From the NCBI RefSeq assembly GCF_027158205.1, contig NZ_JAPVLU010000028.1, forward strand, positions 37,123 through 101,122: 64,000 nucleotides of DNA. The letters are read 5' to 3'. The notes under the pieces are model-generated. The model did not search any database, was not told the origin of the DNA, and saw only the letters and a list, made by a program, of their open reading frames with translations. Origin of the DNA: Streptomyces sp. H39-S7. GTDB taxonomy: Bacteria; Actinomycetota; Actinomycetes; Streptomycetales; Streptomycetaceae. Made by a program: the position numbers and the translations under genes. The stretch's first letter is position 1. Every line of letters starts with the position of its first letter. Below, piece after piece: positions 19,507 to 25,912 of the stretch.

Positions 19507-20517
19507 GCGGGCCGCGACGTAGTGGGTCAGGTCGAGCAGCCGGTTGCTGTAGCCCCACTCGTTGTCGTACCAGCCGAAGACCTTCACCAGTTCACCGTGA
19601 GCCTGGGTGAGGGCGACGTCCACGATGCAGGAAGCCGGGTCCCCGATCACGTCACGGGAGACGATCGGCGCGGTGCTCACCCGGATGATGCCGTTGAGCT
19701 GGCCCTCCGCCGCCTCGGTGAAGGCTGCGTTGATCTCCTCCACGGTGGCCGGCCTGCGGAGCAGCAGCGTCAGATCGGTGAGCGAGCCGTCCTCGACGGG
19801 GACGCGCACGGCGATGCCGTCGAGTGCTCCGGCCAGTTCCGGGAGGACGAGGCCCACGGCGCGCGCGGCGCCGGTGCTCGTCGGAATGATGCTCACGGCC
19901 GCCGACCTGGCCCGGCGCAGGTCCTTGTGCGGGCCGTCCAGGAGCGCCTGGTCGTTGGTGTAGCCGTGGATGGTGGTCATCAGACCCTTGTCGATGCCGA
20001 AGGTGTCGTGCAGGACCTTCACCATCGGCACGACGCAGTTGGTGGTGCAGGAGGCGTTGGAGACGATGTGGTGCTTGCCGGGGTCGTAGTCGGTCTCGTT
20101 GATGCCCATGACGACGGTCACGTCCACGCTCTTGGCCGGGGAGGAGATGAGCACCTTGCGGGCTCCGGCCTTCAGGTGCAGGGCCGCGTCGTCGCGGGTA
20201 CGGAAGCGGCCGGTGGACTCGATCACGATGTCCACCCCGTGCTCCGCCCAGGCGAGTGCGGCCGGGTCAGGCTGGGCGGTCACCGCGATGCGGTGGCCGT
20301 CCACGGTGATGGACTCGGCGTCGTGGCTGATCGGGCGACCGAGACGCCCATACGTCGAGTCGTACTCCAGAAGGTGCGCCAGGGTCGCGACGGGTGCGAC
20401 GTCGTTGATCGCCACCACCTCGACGGGCGTGACGTCCTGAGTTGATCGGGAGAGAACGCTGCGCAGGTAGTTCCGGCCGATGCGGCCGAATCCGTTGATG
20501 CCTACCCGTACGGTCAT
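19501..20517 (-). CDS. gap: Glyceraldehyde-3-phosphate dehydrogenase, type I
   Basis: 338 residues from the ATG at 20517 (AAGGA seven bases upstream; an ATG six bases earlier is too close). NAD-binding start TVRVGINGFGRIGRNYLRSV. Catalytic Cys157 lies in SNASCTTNCVVPMV, and TIHGYTNDQ and WYDNEWGYSNR are both present. It oxidises glyceraldehyde-3-phosphate with NAD and phosphate. As this is a dormancy island rather than a glycolytic operon, it is probably a second, condition-specific isozyme. It follows the DoxX-like gene by 87 bp on the same strand. Confidence 0.97.
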   Translation of the reverse strand: MTVRVGINGFGRIGRNYLRSVLSRSTQDVTPVEVVAINDVAPVATLAHLLEYDSTYGRLGRPISHDAESITVDGHRIAVTAQPDPAALAWAEHGVDIVIESTGRFRTRDDAALHLKAGARKVLISSPAKSVDVTVVMGINETDYDPGKHHIVSNASCTTNCVVPMVKVLHDTFGIDKGLMTTIHGYTNDQALLDGPHKDLRRARSAAVSIIPTSTGAARAVGLVLPELAGALDGIAVRVPVEDGSLTDLTLLLRRPATVEEINAAFTEAAEGQLNGIIRVSTAPIVSRDVIGDPASCIVDVALTQAHGELVKVFGWYDNEWGYSNRLLDLTHYVAARL

Positions 20518-20604
20518 GTCCATTCCTTTCACATGAGGCGCGATGGTCCGTGGGCACCGCCGGTTGTTGCGGTGCCCACGCGGTGTCCGAGGTCGGATCG
20601 GAGA

Positions 20605-21216
20605 TCAGAGCAGCCACCGGTTCCCTTGGACAAAGGGCACCTTGGCCCAGATGCGTCCCAGTCCCCAGGTGTTGCCGGCGTAGGCGACGGCGAGAGCGAT
20701 CATCACCAGCGCGTAGAGGACGTGGTAGTCGACGATCGGGTTGCTCGACATGCTCAGCGTTCCGTCCGACAGATGGCGGGCCGGCGGCCATTCGGCGGCC
20801 CACATCAGGGCCATCATCGCGGTGCCCGCCGCTGCTGCCAGCCGCAGCGCGATGCCACTGATCAGGGCGATCCCGACGCCGAGGAGGCCGAGCATGAACA
20901 GCCAGTCCGCCCAGCCGGCACCGGCCCAGTCGTGGAAGGTGGACTCCAGCGGCCCTGCCGACACTCCGCTGAGGAAGCCCTTCGTGGGCGATCCGCCGTT
21001 GATCCACGCCTTGCCCGATCCGGTCGCGTAGCGCCAGCCGAAGGCCTTGTCGAGGAAGGCCCACAAGAAGACGAATCCGGTGACGACACGGACGACGGCG
21101 AAGACCTTTGCCGACACCGGCGTCATGACGGCACCGTGCTCGGGCGCCGTCTCTGCCGCGCGGTGGGCGGGGATCTGCATGCTGGTGGTCATCCGCGGTT
21201 CCTGCTGTACGGCCAT
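20605..21216 (-). CDS. DoxX-like four-helix membrane protein
   Basis: 203 residues with AAGGGGG before the ATG at 21216. After a 35-residue polar N-terminus come four predicted membrane segments: VFAVVRVVTGFVFLWAFLDK, WLFMLGLLGVGIALISGIAL, a third at about 130-147 and ALVMIALAVAYAG. The loop has GFLSGVSAGPLESTFHDWAG, which is typical of the Streptomyces DoxX/thiosulfate-quinone-oxidoreductase-like family. Substrate unknown. It is probably cotranscribed with gap and preceded by twin palindromes at 21294-21330. Confidence 0.85.
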   Translation of the reverse strand: MAVQQEPRMTTSMQIPAHRAAETAPEHGAVMTPVSAKVFAVVRVVTGFVFLWAFLDKAFGWRYATGSGKAWINGGSPTKGFLSGVSAGPLESTFHDWAGAGWADWLFMLGLLGVGIALISGIALRLAAAAGTAMMALMWAAEWPPARHLSDGTLSMSSNPIVDYHVLYALVMIALAVAYAGNTWGLGRIWAKVPFVQGNRWLL

Positions 21217-21293
21217 GACGGCCCCCTTGTCTGCGAGAGGTACTGCCGGTTGCTTGTGGCTTCAATGTCCACCCGCGCGCCGGCATCTCGCAG

Positions 21294-21330
21294 TGGTCCT
21301 ACGGGCCCTACCAGAGGGCCGAACGGCACT
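21294..21330. promoter_or_regulatory. Twin palindromic boxes upstream of doxX-like and gap genes
   Basis: TGGTCCTACGGGCCC (21294-21308) and AGGGCCGAACGGCACT (21315-21330), centres 21.5 bp apart and 85 and 106 nt from the start at 21216. Confidence 0.6.
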
Positions 21331-21368
21331 GCTTCAAGGGTGGGTTGGCGCTCGACCGGAGCTCCGCG

Positions 21369-21560
21369 TCAGCGATGTCCGTGATGCAGTCGGTGGTATC
21401 CGCCCTGGGGGTAGCGGCGGATCCGAGCCGCCGCCCAAAGACTGAGCACCTTGTCGAAGAGTTTCTCCGAAACGACTGTCATAACAGCGGTCGCAGCCAC
21501 CGCGGCCAGCAACATCAGGATGAAGAGTGTCCAGAAATCGGTCGTCAGAGTCGTATGCAC
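21369..21560 (-). CDS. Small single-helix membrane protein
   Basis: 63 residues from a GTG at 21560 with GAGGAG nine bases upstream; an in-frame ATG at 21569 sits directly on that site and is less likely. One membrane helix at about 10-30 (FWTLFILMLLAAVAATAVMT), then a basic tail ending YPQGGYHRLHHGHR with four histidines. No family recognised. Two degenerate island boxes sit at the standard distance, which supports it as a regulon member. Confidence 0.6.
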   Translation of the reverse strand: MHTTLTTDFWTLFILMLLAAVAATAVMTVVSEKLFDKVLSLWAAARIRRYPQGGYHRLHHGHR

Positions 21561-21639
21561 GATAGCCATCTCCTCGTAGGCGGGTGCCGTTCGCAGCCGC
21601 CCTTCCGCCAGCATCGGCCGCTCGGCACCGGCTGCGCGC

Positions 21640-21703
21640 GAGGCCGAACGTCCCGCGGTGGGACCGTTCGACTCTCACGGACTCCTCCGTAGGACCGCGG
21701 TCC
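21640..21703. promoter_or_regulatory. Degenerate boxes upstream of the small membrane protein
   Basis: GAGGCCGAACGTCCCG (21640-21655) and GGGACCGTTCGACTCT (21660-21675), centres 20 bp apart, 88 and 108 nt from the start at 21560. A perfect 12-bp palindrome, GGACCGCGGTCC, follows at 21692-21703. Confidence 0.45.
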
Positions 21704-21722
21704 CGTGGAGGGAGCCTCCTCG

Positions 21723-21762
21723 CTGCCGAGCTGCCGAGCTACCGAGCTACCGAGCTACCGGC
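21723..21762. repeat. Five-copy 8-bp tandem repeat
   Basis: Units CTGCCGAG, CTGCCGAG, CTACCGAG, CTACCGAG and CTACCGGC run head to tail immediately downstream of the usp stop at 21765. The period is not a multiple of three and the repeat is noncoding. Slippage-prone; no function evident. Confidence 0.8.
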
Positions 21763-21764
21763 AT

Positions 21765-22628
21765 TCAATCGCGTGATCCGCTGGCCTCCTCCACCGGAAC
21801 GAGGATGACCGGGCAGCAGGCATGGTGCAGTAAGGCCGTGGTGACCGGGCCGAGTTGAGGGCCCAGCCGACCCCGGCGCCGGTGCGCGGCCACCACGATG
21901 ACAGCGGCGTTGCCCGTTGCCTCCAGCAGGACATGCGCCGCCCCGGAGCGAACTGCGCGGGTCTGTACCGGGACCTCGGGATACTGATCTCGCAACGATG
22001 TCACGACGTGTTCGGGCACAGCGGTCTCGTTCTGTGAGCGACGGTTGATATCGTCCTGAACACGCCGGGTGGGCACTGGTTCCAGACCGACAGGTGCCAG
22101 ATGACGATAGGTCCAGGCGTGCAGGACGCGCAGGGGGGATCCGCGACGGGCGGCCTCCGCGAAGGCGTAGGCCGCCGCGTCGGTGTCGTTGTCGCTTTCG
22201 ATGCCCAGCAGCACTTCACCGCCGGGGCCGGGGCCGGCCGATCGCGAACCCTGGTCTCCCCGCACGACGAGGAGCGGGCTCAGCGTGCGTGCGGCCAAGC
22301 GCAGACTCACGGACCCGAGCACCAGGCCCGCGAAGCCGGGCAACCCGCGAGAGCCGACTACGGTCAGAGCAGCATCACGGCCCCTGCGCAGCAACACCTC
22401 GGTCGCATCCCCGACCATCGGTACGGTACTGACCGGCAGGCCAGGTTGCCGCTGGCGCACCCGTGCTGCGGCGGACTTCAGGATCGGCCCGGCCTCATCG
22501 AGGTCGGAGACCGCGAACACGATCTCCAGGTCCGTTCCCTGCCTCACCGCCTCTGCCGCGGCCTCGTCCAGGGCTCGTACGGCGACGACAGAGCCGTCGA
22601 CGCCGACGACCACGTGTCGAGCAGTCAT
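21765..22628 (-). CDS. Universal stress protein, two UspA domains
   Basis: 287 residues with GGAGGAG before the ATG at 22628. Domain 1 (about 3-125) starts ARHVVVGVDGSVVAVRALDE and has the ATP-type signature GSRGLPGFAGLVLGSVSL. Domain 2 (about 138-280) starts EVLLGIESDNDTDAAAYAFA and has a degenerate signature AAHRRRGRLGPQLGPVT. It lies 59 bp downstream of pflA on the same strand, so it is probably expressed with the pfl genes. Confidence 0.95.
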   Translation of the reverse strand: MTARHVVVGVDGSVVAVRALDEAAAEAVRQGTDLEIVFAVSDLDEAGPILKSAAARVRQRQPGLPVSTVPMVGDATEVLLRRGRDAALTVVGSRGLPGFAGLVLGSVSLRLAARTLSPLLVVRGDQGSRSAGPGPGGEVLLGIESDNDTDAAAYAFAEAARRGSPLRVLHAWTYRHLAPVGLEPVPTRRVQDDINRRSQNETAVPEHVVTSLRDQYPEVPVQTRAVRSGAAHVLLEATGNAAVIVVAAHRRRGRLGPQLGPVTTALLHHACCPVILVPVEEASGSRD

Positions 22629-22687
22629 GGTTCTCTCCTCCTTGGATTTCGCGAGTTCGGTGGTTCGCCGCCCCGCTCCCTGCTGCG

Positions 22688-23416
22688 CTAGAACGCGTGC
22701 ACGCCGTGGTCCCGGAACTGGCCTCGCACACGGTCCATCAGGTCGGGCGACGGCGTTGGGGTGTCACGCAGCGGGAAGGGGATGTCGAGGGCTTCGTACT
22801 TGGCGGCGCCCAGCTTGTGGAAGGGCAGGACGTCGACGCACTCGACATTGCCCAGGCCCGCGATGAAGGCCGCCAGGCCGTCGATGGCGGCTTCGTCGTC
22901 GGTCCGGCCGGGGACCAGGACGTAGCGGATGCGGACCGGCACCCCTAGCCGGCTCAACCTGTTGGCGAACGTCAGGGTCGGCGCGAGGCCTGCGCCTGTC
23001 AGGCTGCGGTAGGCAGCGATGTCGAAGGCTTTGATGTCCAGCAGGACCAGACTCGTGTCGGCGAGCAGCTCATCCGTGGCTCGGCTACCGAGGAACCCCG
23101 AGGTGTCCAGGGCGGTGTGCAGGCCGAGTTCCTTGCAGCGGCGGAACACCTCTGCGGTGAAGAGTGGCTGCAGGAGCGGCTCGCCGCCGGTGATCGTCAC
23201 TCCTCCGCCGGCCGCGGCGATGAAGGTCCGGTACTTCTCGATCTCGGCCATTACCGCGTCGACGGTCAACTCCTGGCCGTCCCTCATGTACCAGGTGTCC
23301 GGGTTGGCGCAGTACAGGCAGCGCAGTGGGCAGCCGCTGAGGAAGAGCGCGAAGCGGGTCCCGGGGCCGTCCACGCCGGTGGACAGGTCCCAGGAGTGGA
23401 CGCGGCCGGTGTTCAC
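22688..23416 (-). CDS. pflA: Pyruvate formate-lyase activating enzyme (radical SAM)
   Basis: 242 residues from a GTG at 23416 that overlaps the pflB stop. The radical SAM cluster motif CPLRCLYC (CxxxCxxC) lies at about 30-37. The SAM-binding GGEPLLQP segment and the LLDIKAFD segment follow, as in PflA. It uses a 4Fe-4S cluster and S-adenosylmethionine to abstract hydrogen from the glycine of PflB. The length matches E. coli PflA (246). Overlap and order pflB-pflA indicate a dedicated pair. Requires anoxia in vivo because the glycyl radical is destroyed by oxygen. Confidence 0.96.
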   Translation of the reverse strand: MNTGRVHSWDLSTGVDGPGTRFALFLSGCPLRCLYCANPDTWYMRDGQELTVDAVMAEIEKYRTFIAAAGGGVTITGGEPLLQPLFTAEVFRRCKELGLHTALDTSGFLGSRATDELLADTSLVLLDIKAFDIAAYRSLTGAGLAPTLTFANRLSRLGVPVRIRYVLVPGRTDDEAAIDGLAAFIAGLGNVECVDVLPFHKLGAAKYEALDIPFPLRDTPTPSPDLMDRVRGQFRDHGVHAF

Positions 23417-25674
23417 AGCCGGCCGTGGAAGGTGCGGCTGATCACGTCGAGCTGTTGCTCGCGGGTGAGCCGGACGAAGTTGACCGCGTAGCCGGAGACC
23501 CGGATGGTCAGTGCCGGGTAATTGTCCGGGTGCTCCATGGCGTCCTCCAGGGTGGCCCGGTCCAGGACGTTGATGTTCAGGTGGAAGCCTCCGGCAGCCA
23601 TATAGCCGTCCAGGATTCCGACCAGGTTCGCCGCACGTTCGTCCGGGTGGTGGCCGAGGCCTTCGGGCGTGATCGTCGAGGTCAGGGAGATCCCGTCGCG
23701 GGCTTGGTCGTAGGGGATCTTGGCGACGGACAGCGCGGAGACGGCCATGCCGTGGCGGTCGCGGCCGTTCATCGGGTTGGCTCCGGGTGCGAAGGGCTGC
23801 CCGACCCGGCGGCCGTCGGGGGTGTTGCCGGTGTGCTTGCCGTAGACCACGTTGGACGTGATCGTCAGCACCGACTGGGTGTGCTCCGCGTCCCGGTAGG
23901 CCGGGTGTTCGCGGACCTTGGCCATGAACCGGCGTACCAGGTCGACCGCTATCGCATCGGCGCGGTCGTCGTTGTTCCCGAAGGCGGGGTATTCGCCCTC
24001 GACCGCGTAGTCGACCGCCAGACCGGTGTCGTCCCGGATCACCTTCACCCGGGCGTGCTTCACCGCGGACAGACTGTCCGCGGCCACCGAGAGACCGGCG
24101 ATTCCGCAGGCCAGGGTGCGGTGGACGGGGTGATCGTGCAGGGCCATCTCCAGCCGCTCGTAGGCGTACTTGTCGTGCATGTAGTGGATGACGTTGAGGG
24201 CGTTGACGTAGGTCGCGGCCAGCCAGTCCAGAACGTGGTCATAGGCGGTGTTCAGCTCCTCGTAGTCCAGGTGGTCGCCGGCCAGCGGGCTCGTGGCGGG
24301 AGCGATCTGTTCTCCGGTCATCTCGTCGCGGCCGCCGTTGATCGCGTAGAGCAGGGCCTTCGCGAGGTTGACCCGGGCGCCGAAGAACTGCATCTGCCGG
24401 CCCACCGCCATCGCCGAGACGCAGCAGGCGATCGCGGTGTCGTCCCCGGTCCGGGGGCGCAGCAGGTCGTCCGATTCGTATTGCAGGGCGCTGGTGTCGA
24501 TGGAGACCTGCGCGCAGAAGTTCTTGAAGCCTTCGGGCAGGCGGGGCGACCACAGCACGGTGAGGTTCGGCTCCGGAGCGGACCCGAGGTTGTACAGGGT
24601 CTGCAGGAACCGGAAGGAGGTGCGGGTGACCAGCGTGCGGTCGTCCTGTCCGATGCCGCCCAGGGACTCGGTGACCCAGGTGGGATCGCCGGAGAAGAGT
24701 TCGTCGTACTCCGGTGTGCGCAGGAAGCGCACGATCCGCAGCTTGATCACGAAGTCGTCGATCAGTTCCTGGGCGCGGGTCTCGTCGATGCGCCCTTCCG
24801 CGAGGTCGCGGGCGAGGTAGACGTCGAGGAACGTCGAGGTCCGGCCGAGCGACATCGCCGCGCCGTTCTGTTCCTTCACCGCGGCCAGGAAGCCCAGGTA
24901 CAGCCACTGTACGGCTTCGTGCGCGGTGGCGGCCGGGCGGGAGACATCGCAGCCGTACGAGCCGGCCATCTCCTCCAACTCGGCCAGGGCGCGGATCTGT
25001 TCGGCGAGCTCCTCGCGGTCGCGGATCACGTCGGCGGAGGACGGTTCTGTGTCCAGCTGTGCCCGCTCGGCGCACTTCGCCTCGATGAGAAGAGCCGTGC
25101 CGTAGAGAGCGACCCGGCGGTAGTCGCCGATGATCCGGCCCCGGCCGTAGGCGTCCGGCAGCCCGGTGATGATGCCGGCCTTGCGGGCCTGACGCATCTC
25201 CTGGGTGTAGGCGTCGAAGACGCCCTGGTTGTGTGTCTTGCGGTAGGTGCCGAAGACCCGGGTGACGAACGGGTCGGGCTCGTATCCGTAGGCGCGCAGT
25301 CCGTTCTCCACCATCCGCAGCCCGCCGTTGGGCATGATCGCCCGCTTGAGCGGCGCGTCCGTCTGCAGACCGACGATGAGCTCACGGTCCTTGTCGATCC
25401 ACCCGGGACCGTGCGCGGTGATGGTCGACGGCGTGGCGGCGTCGACGTCCAGGACGCCCTTGCGGCGTTCCTCGGTTTGCAGCTCGGACACGATGTCCCA
25501 CACGGCATGGGTGCGTTCCGTCGGGCCCGTGAGGAAGGCCGCGTCGCCCTCGTACGGCGTGTAGTTGTCCTGGATGAAGGCGCGCACATCGACCTTCCGT
25601 TGCCAGCAGAGGCCGGCGAAGCCCCGCCATGGATCGGTGGAAGGCCGGGTGCCCGTCCGAGTGGCCTGCGTCAT
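23413..25674 (-). CDS. pflB: Pyruvate formate-lyase (formate C-acetyltransferase)
   Basis: 753 residues from the ATG at 25674; E. coli PflB is 760. The catalytic double cysteine is at 417-418 (IACCVSAM) and the radical glycine at 728 (IRVSGYAVNFVRL), nearly the E. coli positions (418-419, 734). Other family segments present are MPNGGLRMVENGL, GRGRIIGDYRRVALYG and NVVYGKHTGNTPDGRR. It converts pyruvate and CoA to acetyl-CoA and formate without oxygen or NAD. The CC pair and length fit true PFL, not choline- or glycerol-type glycyl radical enzymes. It is divergent from the acetyl-CoA synthetase fusion, with four palindromic boxes between them. No formate channel or spare-part protein (YfiD) is seen here. 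Confidence 0.97.
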   Translation of the reverse strand: MTQATRTGTRPSTDPWRGFAGLCWQRKVDVRAFIQDNYTPYEGDAAFLTGPTERTHAVWDIVSELQTEERRKGVLDVDAATPSTITAHGPGWIDKDRELIVGLQTDAPLKRAIMPNGGLRMVENGLRAYGYEPDPFVTRVFGTYRKTHNQGVFDAYTQEMRQARKAGIITGLPDAYGRGRIIGDYRRVALYGTALLIEAKCAERAQLDTEPSSADVIRDREELAEQIRALAELEEMAGSYGCDVSRPAATAHEAVQWLYLGFLAAVKEQNGAAMSLGRTSTFLDVYLARDLAEGRIDETRAQELIDDFVIKLRIVRFLRTPEYDELFSGDPTWVTESLGGIGQDDRTLVTRTSFRFLQTLYNLGSAPEPNLTVLWSPRLPEGFKNFCAQVSIDTSALQYESDDLLRPRTGDDTAIACCVSAMAVGRQMQFFGARVNLAKALLYAINGGRDEMTGEQIAPATSPLAGDHLDYEELNTAYDHVLDWLAATYVNALNVIHYMHDKYAYERLEMALHDHPVHRTLACGIAGLSVAADSLSAVKHARVKVIRDDTGLAVDYAVEGEYPAFGNNDDRADAIAVDLVRRFMAKVREHPAYRDAEHTQSVLTITSNVVYGKHTGNTPDGRRVGQPFAPGANPMNGRDRHGMAVSALSVAKIPYDQARDGISLTSTITPEGLGHHPDERAANLVGILDGYMAAGGFHLNINVLDRATLEDAMEHPDNYPALTIRVSGYAVNFVRLTREQQLDVISRTFHGRL

Positions 25675-25754
25675 GGCTTGTCGCCTCTTCCGTATCCGGT
25701 GACCGCAACTCTGTCCGTCACAGAACCGTCGCATCGGCACGGTGGATCGGGCGA

Positions 25755-25790
25755 GGGGCGGTTCGGCCCTGGTGCGGGACGTTCGGCCCC
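25755..25790. promoter_or_regulatory. Twin palindromic boxes on the pflB side
   Basis: GGGGCGGTTCGGCCCT (25755-25770) and GGGACGTTCGGCCCC (25776-25790), centres 20.5 bp apart and 88 and 109 nt before the pflB start at 25674. Confidence 0.68.
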
Positions 25791-25812
25791 AGCGCGGGCC
25801 GGGTGGAGAACA

Positions 25813-25847
25813 GGGCCGAACGGTCCCGGCCGGGCCCGGTCAGCCCC
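25813..25847. promoter_or_regulatory. Twin palindromic boxes on the acetyl-CoA synthetase side
   Basis: GGGCCGAACGGTCCC (25813-25827) and GGGCCCGGTCAGCCCC (25832-25847), centres 19.5 bp apart and 93 and 73 nt before the ATG at 25913. Together with 25755-25790, the divergent promoter has four sites. Confidence 0.68.
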
Positions 25848-25912
25848 TGTGGCCCGCCCCCGGTAGGGACGGATCGTGGAGCCAGGAACGTCCCAGGGGA
25901 GAGAGGCACGCC

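Noticed and set aside
23413..25674. Possible choline or diol-dehydratase type glycyl radical enzyme of a microcompartment
   Set aside because: The double cysteine, length and RVSGYAV radical loop match pyruvate formate-lyase, and there are no shell-protein genes.
23425..25866. 813-codon open frame on the plus strand across pflB
   Set aside because: It is the exact antisense of a gene with all PFL catalytic motifs; the composition is Val/Gly/Arg-rich shadow sequence and no family is recognisable.
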